Below the pieces are notes generated by a model that saw nothing but the letters and a program-made list of their open reading frames with translations, was not told the origin of the DNA and made no database searches. From Pyrinomonadaceae bacterium (GTDB taxonomy: Bacteria > Acidobacteriota > Blastocatellia > Pyrinomonadales > Pyrinomonadaceae), in contig JAICPV010000067.1 in NCBI GenBank assembly GCA_025929655.1, forward strand, positions 1 to 8,664: a stretch of DNA of 8,664 nt, read 5' to 3'. This document shows, piece by piece, positions 1 to 6,525 of this stretch (position 1 is the stretch's first letter; every line of letters starts with the position of its first letter). The position numbers and the translations under genes were made by a program.

Positions 1-2754
1 CGGGAGCTAGGTTACTCGAGGCTCCTTGAAGCGCTAGTCTGCCTCCTGAGCGACACGTTCAGCGCGGACGAGGCATTCGAGCAGGACACGGGTGAATGGC
101 AGGAAATCGTTGATGCGACAAGCGGGCCGAGACTGAAGGAATTTGTAAACACCCCTGCTTTTCAAAATGCACGGATCGTGGTCGAGGAGATTCGCGGTGA
201 GGATGGCGACAATCTCGAGGCGGCGCGTAGGGCAGCTTACGAAGCCATCCGAAACATCTCCAGGCGAGAAAATGTTTGCGACGCTTTTAGCATCCTTGCC
301 GAATTGAGAGCCGGCCGCGGCAAAGCGTCGGCGTGGCCCGGAGACGGCAAAGCGCGCATGGCAGAAGCGCTGAAGGAGTTGAAGGAAAAAGCGAAAGAGT
401 TCCTTCCCACGGCGGGCCTGGAGTTCGGCGATCCCGATCGAGAACTGGCGCGCCAGTCGGCCATTTTGAAGCGCGCTTATATGGTTGTGCGTGACCACCT
501 GAGAACGGAAAAACTTCGCGCGAAAGTGCTGGATTACAACGATCTCGAATTTTACGCTCTGCGAATCCTTGAAAATGACGATGCAGCAAAGCATTATCGC
601 GAACGCTGGCGGGCGTTTTTGATAGACGAATTTCAGGACACGAATCCCGTTCAGGCGAGGATGATCCGCCGCCTCACTGAAAGAGCGCTGACAACGATCG
701 TCGGCGATGAAAAGCAATCGATCTACGGCTTTCGCAGAGCGGACGTGGCGGGTTTCGCCGACTTTCGCAAGCAGATCGTCTCGTCCGGGGGGAGAGAGGA
801 ATTTCTCGATCAGACGTTCCGCGCGCACCGCGGCCTCGTCGAGAGTATGAATCAAGTGTTCGCTCCGATGCTCGGCGAGCTTCACCAGCCCCTGAGATCG
901 GAACGAGCAGCCGATCACTGCACCGGCGGCCACATCGAGTTCAACTGCGTCGAGGACGGCGGCGACCGGAAACGGAATCTACAGGTCATCGAGGCGAGGC
1001 ACATCGCTTCCCGCATTCGAAGTATGATCGATGACGGCGTGCAGATACATGACGGCAAAAGCGGCACGAGAGCGGTCGAACCGTCGGATTTCGCCGTTCT
1101 CTCGAGAACCTGGGAACCGCTGGATGTTTACCTGGATGCACTGGCGGCGGAAGGCGTGCCGGCGGTGCATTCCGGCGGCGGGAGCCTTTTGGACACACGC
1201 GAGTTCAAAGACGCGTATGCGCTGCTTCGCTTCCTGGCGGACACAACCGACGACATCGCGCTCATCGCGCTGCTTCGCAGTCCGTTCTTCGGCGTGAGCG
1301 ATCGCCAGCTTTACGCGCTCGCGAGAACGAAACCGAAAGACACGGCGTGGTGGCCTGCGGTAGAGGGCAAGTTGGTAGCATCTCAAACCATCGACCGCCT
1401 GATCGCGATGAGCTCGAAGGTTTCCGTCCTAACCCTGCTTTTGGAAGCGGACCGCTTGACTGGTTATCGTGCGATCATCGCGAACCTCCAGCACGGCGAG
1501 CGGCGCGAATCGGACTGGCGGGCTGTGATCGAGGCGCTCCTCGATCTCGAAAAGGCGGGCAAGCCGGACGTCTTCAGCGCCGTCAGCCATTTCAAGCGTC
1601 TGATCGATGCCGAGATCGAGATCGCGCGCCCGCCGCTTGAGGCCGAACGCGCCGTTTCTCTGATGACGATCCACCGGGCGAAAGGCCTAGAATGGCCCAT
1701 CGTATTCGTTTCGGACCTCGCCAAGGGATTGAGCAATTCGGCGCCGATTCTATTTGCAGAACCCGGCGTCGGGGTGGTCTTCGCCATTGAAAACGAAGAG
1801 GGGGAAACGGAGAAACCCGCAATATTTTCCATCGTTAAGCGGAAGCGCGCCGAGCGTGAGCGTGCGGAAATGCGCCGGCTGCTTTACGTGGCGATAACGC
1901 GCGCGTCGGAAAAGGTGATCGTGACAGCGACCGCCGACAAAGGCCCGTACCTCGATCTGCTTCGAGACGGCCTGAAAGCCGCCGGCGTAAATAACGAACC
2001 AATACCTTACGACGCCACGCTCAGTGTTCATCCCGCGCCACTGACACCGGAAATGCCGGCCGCACCGGAGGTGACGCTCACCGAGCCGCTTGCTTTTCCA
2101 CTTGATCGGCTGCCGGTAACAGCATTGTCCGCTTACGTGGAATGCCCTCTGAAATTCAAGTTCCGGTTCGTTGACGGGCATCCGGGCCTGGGAACCGGGC
2201 CCGCTGTAGCGACCGGCATCAGTACGCTGACACACCGTGCACTTGAATTAGGAATTTCCACACGCGAAGAGCTAATTAAGTTTGCGGACGGGAACGAGGA
2301 ACATATCGATCAGGCTCTCACCTTAGCGAATGCTTTCACGGCGTCGCCTGTTTACGAACCTGTTCGTGCCGAAGATTCATTGTGTGAACAAAGGTTCGTT
2401 CACGAAGAGGGCGGTCTCCGTTTCACCGGCGCCGTCGATCTCGCAGGCCAAGATTTCGTTCTCGATTACAAAACGGATTCGGAAGTTGAGCCGGAGATCC
2501 ATCGCTTTCAGCTCTGGCTGTACGCAAAGGCGTTTGGAAAACCAAAAGCCTATATAGCCTACCTGCGAAAAGGCCTGCTGCATGAATACAGCCGTGAGGA
2601 GCTGGCAAAGACGGAAGCAGAATTTCGCGTCATGGCGGCGAGGATCAAAAGCTGCGACTATCGGCCGATCGCGGAAGAACGCACATGTGGACGATGCCAC
2701 TACGCGGAAGTTTGTGAGAGCAAGTTCGCCGGCAGTCCTGTTGACCCGTTTTAA
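1..2754 (+). CDS. AddA/RecB-type ATP-dependent DNA helicase with C-terminal PD-(D/E)XK nuclease domain (5' partial)
   Basis: This is a UvrD-like superfamily 1 helicase fused to a RecB-family nuclease, the architecture of AddA-type subunits that process double-strand DNA ends before recombination. The frame is open from base 1, so the true start and the Walker A motif lie upstream; a GTG at 178 is not the real start. Visible in order are DYNDLE (532-549), Walker B DEFQDT (625-642), motif III GDEKQSIYGFRRA (703-741), a motif IV-like segment LDQTFRAH (805-828), motif V TIHRAKGLEW (1666-1695) and motif VI RRLLYVAITRA (1873-1905). The nuclease domain follows: His at 2233, Asp at 2437, DYK at 2464-2472 and Gln at 2509, so its catalytic set looks intact. 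Cysteines at 2143, 2686, 2695 and 2713 form the C...C-x2-C-x5-C pattern of Fe-S-stabilised AddB/Cas4-type nucleases. The last 917 residues are present; perhaps 150-250 are missing. A partner AddB gene could lie upstream, outside the window. The family call is firm; AddA versus another RecB/AdnA-like type is less sure. Confidence 0.93.
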   Translation, partial: RELGYSRLLEALVCLLSDTFSADEAFEQDTGEWQEIVDATSGPRLKEFVNTPAFQNARIVVEEIRGEDGDNLEAARRAAYEAIRNISRRENVCDAFSILAELRAGRGKASAWPGDGKARMAEALKELKEKAKEFLPTAGLEFGDPDRELARQSAILKRAYMVVRDHLRTEKLRAKVLDYNDLEFYALRILENDDAAKHYRERWRAFLIDEFQDTNPVQARMIRRLTERALTTIVGDEKQSIYGFRRADVAGFADFRKQIVSSGGREEFLDQTFRAHRGLVESMNQVFAPMLGELHQPLRSERAADHCTGGHIEFNCVEDGGDRKRNLQVIEARHIASRIRSMIDDGVQIHDGKSGTRAVEPSDFAVLSRTWEPLDVYLDALAAEGVPAVHSGGGSLLDTREFKDAYALLRFLADTTDDIALIALLRSPFFGVSDRQLYALARTKPKDTAWWPAVEGKLVASQTIDRLIAMSSKVSVLTLLLEADRLTGYRAIIANLQHGERRESDWRAVIEALLDLEKAGKPDVFSAVSHFKRLIDAEIEIARPPLEAERAVSLMTIHRAKGLEWPIVFVSDLAKGLSNSAPILFAEPGVGVVFAIENEEGETEKPAIFSIVKRKRAERERAEMRRLLYVAITRASEKVIVTATADKGPYLDLLRDGLKAAGVNNEPIPYDATLSVHPAPLTPEMPAAPEVTLTEPLAFPLDRLPVTALSAYVECPLKFKFRFVDGHPGLGTGPAVATGISTLTHRALELGISTREELIKFADGNEEHIDQALTLANAFTASPVYEPVRAEDSLCEQRFVHEEGGLRFTGAVDLAGQDFVLDYKTDSEVEPEIHRFQLWLYAKAFGKPKAYIAYLRKGLLHEYSREELAKTEAEFRVMAARIKSCDYRPIAEERTCGRCHYAEVCESKFAGSPVDPF

Positions 2755-4373
2755 ACCGCTGCTTTTTTCGGGAACGTGGGAAGGAATTGCGGAATCACGC
2801 GCCCCTTGGTCCGCTGCTCGAAAGCGTAAGCGTATTTGATCAACTGCGCTTCGCTGAACGGTCGGCCGAAGAAGAGCATCCCTGCAAGCTGTGCCGATGC
2901 GGGCACAGCCGCGCCGCTGGCATTGGTCGAGGCAGGAACCTCGCGTATGCCGATGGGAACCGTGATCGAGGGATAGCCCGCAACGGCAGCGATCGACCAC
3001 GCAGCGCCGGAGGTCGGGCCGACAAGCCCGTCAAGCCTTTCCTTTGCCAACAGAGCATCGATGCCGTCCTCGCGCGTTTGTTTCTTGATCCGTGCGAGGG
3101 CGTCCACGTACGCCTTGTCGGTTAGGCCGCCGCGCGCCTGCGACGAGATGAAGATCTCCTGGCCGAATTTCGGCAGCTCTTTTTCTTTGTTCTCTTCGTT
3201 GAATTTGATCAGCTGCTCGAGCGAGGTGTATCGGCCGCCGCGGGCAGCGAGATATTTGTTCAGGCCCGCCTTGAATTCGAACTCCAAAACCGCGAGGCGG
3301 TCTGCGCTCGCCGTCGGTCCGAAATCGGGAAACTTCACCTCGACAAGCGTGGCTCCTGCGGCCCGCAGCTTTTCGAAAAACGGCTCGTAAAACGCCTTCC
3401 ACGCCTCGGGGTTTCGCTGCGGCGGGAAGGTCACGAGTCCGAGCCGCGCACCCTTTAGTCCGTTAGCATCGAGGAATTTCGTGTAGTCCTTTGCTGCGTT
3501 CTTGTCCGCGTCCGCGGTGGTCTCGTCGAACTTGTCGCGCCCGACCATCGCACCGAGAAGGACCGCCGCGTCCGTGACTGTTCGAGCCATCGGGCCCGCG
3601 GTGTCCTGAGTGTGTGCGATCGGGATGATGCCTGAACGGGAGATCAACCCGAGCGTTGGCTTGATACCCACGACACCGTTCGTCACCGCCGGGCAGATTA
3701 TCGATCCGTTCGTTTCCGTGCCGACCGCCGCGGCTGCGAGGTTCGCGGACACCGCGACACCCGAACCGGAGCTCGATCCGCACGGATTCTGGTCCAGAAA
3801 ATACGGATTGTTCGTTTGCAGGCCGCGGCCCGACCAGCCGCTGATCGACCGCGTCGAGCGAAAGTTCGCCCATTCGCTCAGGTTCGTCTTGCCGAGGATC
3901 ACTACGCCTGCCTTGCGAAGCTGCTGCACCACGAACGCGTCGGCCTTAGGCACGGGGGCGTCGACGAGCGCGAGCGATCCGGCGGTCGTCAGCATCCTGT
4001 CGGCCGTGTCGATGTTGTCCTTTATCAGGATCGGAATACCGTGCAGTGCCGAACGCACCTTTCCGCGTTTTCTCTCCTTATCGAGCGAATCGGCGATCGC
4101 CAATGCGTCCGGATTGATCTCGATCACGGCGTGCGTTTTTGTATCGATATGCTTGATACGCTCAAGGTACATCTCCGCCAGACGCCGTGCGGTCAACTGT
4201 CCGGACTTCATTCTCGCCTGCAATTGGGGAATGGTGATCTCCGCCAATTCCGGGAAAGGCTCGTGCGAGACAAAGCTTGAGGCGCTGTTCGAATTTCTAA
4301 ACATCGTCAATGCGGCAAGCCCCGCTGTTCCAACTTTCAAAAATTCGCGCCGGGTATGTTCGCTCTTGCTCAT
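2751..4373 (-). CDS. Tat-exported amidase (amidase-signature family)
   Basis: This 540-residue enzyme of the amidase-signature family hydrolyses a carboxamide bond; the substrate cannot be read from sequence. The N-terminus has a twin-arginine signal (TRREFLK, residues 7-13, then a hydrophobic stretch GTAGLAALTMF), which predicts export of the folded enzyme to the periplasm or cell surface. The catalytic triad is visible: Lys118 in GIPILIKDN, cis-Ser200 in NPCGSSSGSG, and nucleophile Ser224 in GTETNGSI, with the usual 24-residue gap between the two serines. The export signal and the absence of gatB or gatC nearby argue against GatA of the tRNA amidotransferase. Exported members of similar build include peptide amidases, so C-terminal peptide amides are one candidate substrate. 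The ATG at 4373 is chosen because it gives a complete Tat signal; only a weak AGG lies upstream. It starts 35 bp after the unknown gene 4972-4409, probably in one operon. Its stop overlaps the convergent helicase stop. Confidence 0.93.
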   Translation of the reverse strand: MSKSEHTRREFLKVGTAGLAALTMFRNSNSASSFVSHEPFPELAEITIPQLQARMKSGQLTARRLAEMYLERIKHIDTKTHAVIEINPDALAIADSLDKERKRGKVRSALHGIPILIKDNIDTADRMLTTAGSLALVDAPVPKADAFVVQQLRKAGVVILGKTNLSEWANFRSTRSISGWSGRGLQTNNPYFLDQNPCGSSSGSGVAVSANLAAAAVGTETNGSIICPAVTNGVVGIKPTLGLISRSGIIPIAHTQDTAGPMARTVTDAAVLLGAMVGRDKFDETTADADKNAAKDYTKFLDANGLKGARLGLVTFPPQRNPEAWKAFYEPFFEKLRAAGATLVEVKFPDFGPTASADRLAVLEFEFKAGLNKYLAARGGRYTSLEQLIKFNEENKEKELPKFGQEIFISSQARGGLTDKAYVDALARIKKQTREDGIDALLAKERLDGLVGPTSGAAWSIAAVAGYPSITVPIGIREVPASTNASGAAVPASAQLAGMLFFGRPFSEAQLIKYAYAFEQRTKGRVIPQFLPTFPKKAAV

Positions 4374-4408
4374 ATTTTTTGCCTAGTGTAACAGAAAACT
4401 TTGAACGT

Positions 4409-4972
4409 TCATTCCAGGTAGAACTTCATTATTCGTTCGGCCAGATCCTGGCGCCCAAACAACTCGTTGATGAACATTTTGAAATCGGAAATATTTATCC
4501 AGTACATCTCGCCGATAGCTTCGCCGCTGTTCACCTGGTGAAAGATCACGCCCCCAAGCAGTCCGCAAACGAGGCCGGTGGGGAGCAACAAACGGTCTCT
4601 CTTGATCTCAAATTTCCCGGTCGAATTGAACGAGAACTCTGACGGCATCTGATGCTGCTTCAGCGTTTCGGTCAGGACAAGCGTAACGATCTCGAGAGCG
4701 CCGTGAAGGCTGTTGAACGTGGGTACTATTCGTTTCAAAGCGAATGGAATGCTCAAATCGAGCGGCAGCGCGCGCGGCATTCCCATGAATGTGATCAATT
4801 GCCAATTTTCTTTAAGAAACCGGCTGACGTCGAGTTCGGAAAAGGCGTCCTTCTCGTTGATCTTGCGGGCGGTCAGGTCTATCGCCATAGCAGTCGGCAA
4901 TATCGCTCGCTCAAATGCGCCGCTGTTCATCAGATCGACAGCTTCCTGTACGGTTTCGCCGACGGAATTCAT
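4409..4972 (-). CDS. Conserved-looking hypothetical protein, 187 aa, function unknown
   Basis: I do not recognise this 187-residue protein. It has no signal peptide and no clear membrane-spanning segment; the only strongly hydrophobic stretch is LLLPTGLVCGLLGGVIF near residues 128-144. The N-terminal half (residues 1-60) looks helical and amphipathic (VQEAVDLMNSGAFERAILPTA, then AIDLTARKINEKD), a pattern loosely like all-helical HEPN-type proteins, but no RxxxxH motif is present, so this is only a hint. The C-terminus has a basic EIKRDR segment and an aromatic YWINISDFKMFINELFG segment. It lies 35 bp upstream of the amidase on the same strand and is probably co-transcribed with it. It is the only long open frame here on either strand, and its composition matches its neighbours. 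The ATG at 4972 lacks a Shine-Dalgarno sequence and sits 7 bases after a TATAAT; Met15 (4930) is the alternative start. Confidence 0.75.
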   Translation of the reverse strand: MNSVGETVQEAVDLMNSGAFERAILPTAMAIDLTARKINEKDAFSELDVSRFLKENWQLITFMGMPRALPLDLSIPFALKRIVPTFNSLHGALEIVTLVLTETLKQHQMPSEFSFNSTGKFEIKRDRLLLPTGLVCGLLGGVIFHQVNSGEAIGEMYWINISDFKMFINELFGRQDLAERIMKFYLE

Positions 4973-4979
4973 ATCGCGG

Positions 4980-5010
4980 ATTATATAAGATAAAGGTGAA
5001 TCGGGCGCAA
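4980..5010 (-). promoter_or_regulatory. Candidate promoter for the unknown protein-amidase pair
   Basis: On the minus strand a perfect TATAAT (4985 to 4980) lies 19 bp downstream of TTGCGC (5010 to 5005). Transcription would begin about 7 bases after the TATAAT, at or next to the A of the ATG at 4972, which would give a leaderless mRNA. The -10 is strong, but the -35 is weak and its spacing long. Confidence 0.45.
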
Positions 5011-5020
5011 CGCGGAAAAA

Positions 5021-5049
5021 TTGCGTGCGATCGAATTATCCGTGATAAT
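5021..5049 (+). promoter_or_regulatory. Candidate sigma70-type promoter for PilZ gene 5082
   Basis: TTGCGT (5021-5026) and GATAAT (5044-5049) are separated by 17 bp. The predicted start near 5056 leaves about 26 bases of leader before the ATG, with no Shine-Dalgarno match. Its -35 is the mirror partner of the CGCAA half-site in the divergent promoter, 10 bp away. Confidence 0.5.
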
Positions 5050-5081
5050 ATGTTTTCGTTTGTTGTTCATTCAGCGCACCA

Positions 5082-5459
5082 ATGCTGCCCACAACCCAAC
5101 AAGGCTTTGAAGAGAAGCGCTTTGCACTTCGAATGGCGCTGCGCCTTCCGGTGGTCGTATCGGGCCGCACCGAAGACGGCGCGACGTGGAGCGAGCCAAC
5201 CGAGACGGACGACATTTCGACCCTTGGCGCGCTCTTCCAGCTAAATCAAAAGATCGAGCATGGCGAAATACTCTATATCCGCTCGCATCGCCCCGACGGG
5301 GTGCCCGTCGAAGTGAAAGCGAAGGTGATCCGCATCTCGCCGGCGAGCTTTGGAACTTCACGCGTGGGGGTTTCCATTCTCGAACAAAAGGAAAGCTGGA
5401 TGCGGCTGTTCGTCGCATGGGTCGCCGACGATAATATCGCCGACGGCGTCGAAGAGTAG
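5082..5459 (+). CDS. Single-domain PilZ protein with canonical c-di-GMP-binding motifs
   Basis: This 125-residue cytoplasmic protein is essentially one PilZ domain, the c-di-GMP receptor fold. The N-terminal RxxxR loop is present (Arg13 and Arg17 in EKRFALRMALR), as is the (D/N)xSxxG motif (DISTLG, residues 44-49). Predicted strands follow (LPVVVSG, GALFQL, ILYIRS, VEVKAKVIRI, VGVSIL), with an acidic tail (VADDNIADGVEE). Binding of c-di-GMP is therefore likely, but there is no second domain to show what it controls; such proteins usually act through protein partners in motility, pili or exopolysaccharide production. It is divergent from the unknown protein gene and followed after 58 bp by a crotonase gene with no obvious functional link. 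The ATG at 5082 has no Shine-Dalgarno but places the RxxxR motif at the usual distance from the N-terminus. Confidence 0.88.
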   Translation: MLPTTQQGFEEKRFALRMALRLPVVVSGRTEDGATWSEPTETDDISTLGALFQLNQKIEHGEILYIRSHRPDGVPVEVKAKVIRISPASFGTSRVGVSILEQKESWMRLFVAWVADDNIADGVEE

Positions 5460-5487
5460 AACAGCCTGTTTTAAATCAGATCACAAT

Positions 5488-5517
5488 CGGCAGACTAACA
5501 GTCTGTCGTACTTTTTT
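5488..5517 (+). terminator. Hairpin plus T6 run directly before the crotonase ATG
   Basis: An 8-bp stem (5488-5495 with 5501-5508, one G-U pair, loop TAACA) is followed by three bases and then six T residues (5512-5517). The ATG of the crotonase begins at the next base. It resembles a Rho-independent terminator for the PilZ gene, although the stem is only moderately stable. Because it touches the start codon it could also act as an attenuator or block ribosome access. Confidence 0.45.
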
Positions 5518-6300
5518 ATGGCAGAGTACGAATCGATCACGGTAGAGAAACGCGGTGCGGTCGCGATATTAACGATCAATCGGCCGGATAAATTGAACGC
5601 GTTAAATACGCAGGTGCACACCGAGGGTGTTGCCGCATTGGACGTGCTGAGAAACGATGAAGAAGTGCGCGTTTTGGTGATCACCGGTGCGGGCGAGAAA
5701 TCGTTCATCGCGGGGGCGGACATCGGTGAGTTCGCCGATAGGTCCCCGGTCGCACAGCGGAACACCTTCCACGAACGGTCGCTCTTCAACTCGATCGATG
5801 CATTTCCCAAACCGGTAATAGCTATGGTCAACGGCTTCTGCCTCGGCGGCGGCAACGAGCTCGCGCTCGCGTGCGATATACGAGTTTGCACCCCCAACGC
5901 TCGTTTTTCGCAGCCCGAGATCAATCTTGGCATCATGCCGGGCGGCGGCGGAACTCAGAGGCTTACAAGACTGATAGGCGAGGGCCGTTCGATGGAGATG
6001 ATGCTTACAGGCGAAATGATAGACGCCGAGACGGCCCATAAGTTCGGCTTAGTGAATCATGTTTACAACGCCGACGAGCTGGAAGCGAAGACGATGGAGC
6101 TGGCAAACAAGATCGCCGAGAAAGCGCCGATAGCACTCGCATTATGCAAAGAAGCCGTGAAATTCGCATCGCGCTCCAACCTCGACGAAGGCCTACGCCG
6201 CGAGGTCGACCTGTTCGCCATCTGTTTTTCGACCGAAGACAAGACCGAGGGCGTCTCGGCATTCCTCGAAAAACGCAAACCCGTTTTCAAGGGAAAATGA
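5518..6300 (+). CDS. Enoyl-CoA hydratase / crotonase family protein
   Basis: This 260-residue protein adds water across the trans-2,3 double bond of enoyl-CoA, a step of fatty-acid beta-oxidation or of C4 (crotonyl-CoA) metabolism. Family signatures are complete: oxyanion-hole loop AGADIGEF (residues 65-72), GFCLGGGNELALACDI (106-121) and QPEINLGIMPGGGGTQRL (132-149). The two catalytic glutamates are present as Glu114 and Glu134, 20 residues apart as Glu144 and Glu164 are in rat mitochondrial enoyl-CoA hydratase. The C-terminal EGVSAFLEKRKPVFKGK is also typical. Two active-site glutamates favour hydratase over isomerase or decarboxylase members; chain-length preference cannot be told. The ATG at 5518 is preferred over an in-frame ATG at 5350 because homologues begin just before YESITVE and the longer form would overlap the PilZ gene. 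There is no Shine-Dalgarno; six T residues precede the ATG. No other beta-oxidation gene is adjacent. Confidence 0.95.
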   Translation: MAEYESITVEKRGAVAILTINRPDKLNALNTQVHTEGVAALDVLRNDEEVRVLVITGAGEKSFIAGADIGEFADRSPVAQRNTFHERSLFNSIDAFPKPVIAMVNGFCLGGGNELALACDIRVCTPNARFSQPEINLGIMPGGGGTQRLTRLIGEGRSMEMMLTGEMIDAETAHKFGLVNHVYNADELEAKTMELANKIAEKAPIALALCKEAVKFASRSNLDEGLRREVDLFAICFSTEDKTEGVSAFLEKRKPVFKGK

Positions 6301-6302
6301 CG

Positions 6303-6372
6303 AATGTCGAATTCGATAAATTTGATAACCGGCAAGCGGTGCCTTATAATTCAAAATTCGCAATTCGACATT
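6303..6372. repeat. 11-bp inverted repeats bracketing the tRNA promoter
   Basis: AATGTCGAATT (6303-6313) and its exact reverse complement AATTCGACATT (6362-6372) bound a 70-bp AT-rich stretch that begins 3 bases after the crotonase stop. The strongest promoter of the window lies inside it. It could be a small non-autonomous insertion or a transcription-related structure; no target duplication is evident. Confidence 0.5.
6322..6350 (+). promoter_or_regulatory. Promoter of tRNA-Ala
   Basis: TTGATA (6322-6327) and a perfect TATAAT (6345-6350) are separated by exactly 17 bp, the best sigma70 match in the window. Transcription would start near 6357, giving a 5' leader of about 29 bases before the mature tRNA at 6386, to be removed by RNase P. 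Confidence 0.75.
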
Positions 6373-6385
6373 TGAAATTGCGTTC

Positions 6386-6461
6386 GGGGACGTAGCTCAG
6401 CTGGGAGAGCGCATGAATGGCATTCATGAGGTCAGGGGTTCGATCCCCCTCGTCTCCACCA
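6386..6461 (+). tRNA. tRNA-Ala(GGC)
   Basis: A complete 76-base cloverleaf can be folded by eye. The acceptor stem is GGGGACG (6386-6392) with CGTCTCC (6451-6457) and contains the G3-U70 wobble pair that is the alanine identity element. The D stem is GCTC/GAGC (6395-6398, 6407-6410). The anticodon stem CATGA/TCATG (6412-6416, 6424-6428) closes the loop ATGGCAT with anticodon GGC at 6419-6421, which reads GCC and GCU. The T arm is AGGGG-TTCGATC-CCCCT (6434-6450). The discriminator is A6458 and the CCA end (6459-6461) is encoded. It has its own promoter and terminator and appears to be a single-gene unit. Confidence 0.97.
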
Positions 6462-6476
6462 AAAGCATCAACAAAT

Positions 6477-6504
6477 AAGGGCACCCGTCGAGGTGCCCTT
6501 TTCC
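6477..6504. terminator. Probable bidirectional Rho-independent terminator
   Basis: A perfect 9-bp stem (AAGGGCACC 6477-6485 with GGTGCCCTT 6492-6500) has a 6-base loop, and the T-rich bases that follow (TTTTCC, then GTTTTTG) end the tRNA transcript. Read on the minus strand, the same stem is followed by ATTTGTTG, so it can also end the facing 3D-domain gene, whose stop codon is 22 bp away. Confidence 0.85.
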
Positions 6505-6525
6505 TGTTTTTGATTTACTGCTTAC

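Noticed and set aside
178..180. GTG as the start of the helicase
   Set aside because: The frame is open to base 1 and the helicase lacks its Walker A motif, so the gene starts outside the window.
34..933. 299-codon open frame on the minus strand
   Set aside because: It lies antisense to the helicase, whose motifs are clear; its translation shows no domain and has the composition of a shadow frame.
3278..3290. GAACTCCAAAAC inside the amidase, like the end of the REP arm
   Set aside because: It has no adjacent hairpin and is explained by the codons of a normal amidase segment; a chance match.
3610..4386. 258-codon open frame on the plus strand
   Set aside because: It is antisense to the amidase with its intact triad and Tat signal; no family features and no ribosome binding site.
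5350..5517. In-frame upstream extension of the crotonase (56 extra residues)
   Set aside because: It would overlap the PilZ gene and adds a segment unlike any crotonase N-terminus; the ATG at 5518 gives the usual length.
6386..6461. tRNA-Ala as an integration site for a mobile island
   Set aside because: No integrase gene and no direct repeat of the tRNA 3' end is visible downstream; the adjacent gene looks chromosomal.
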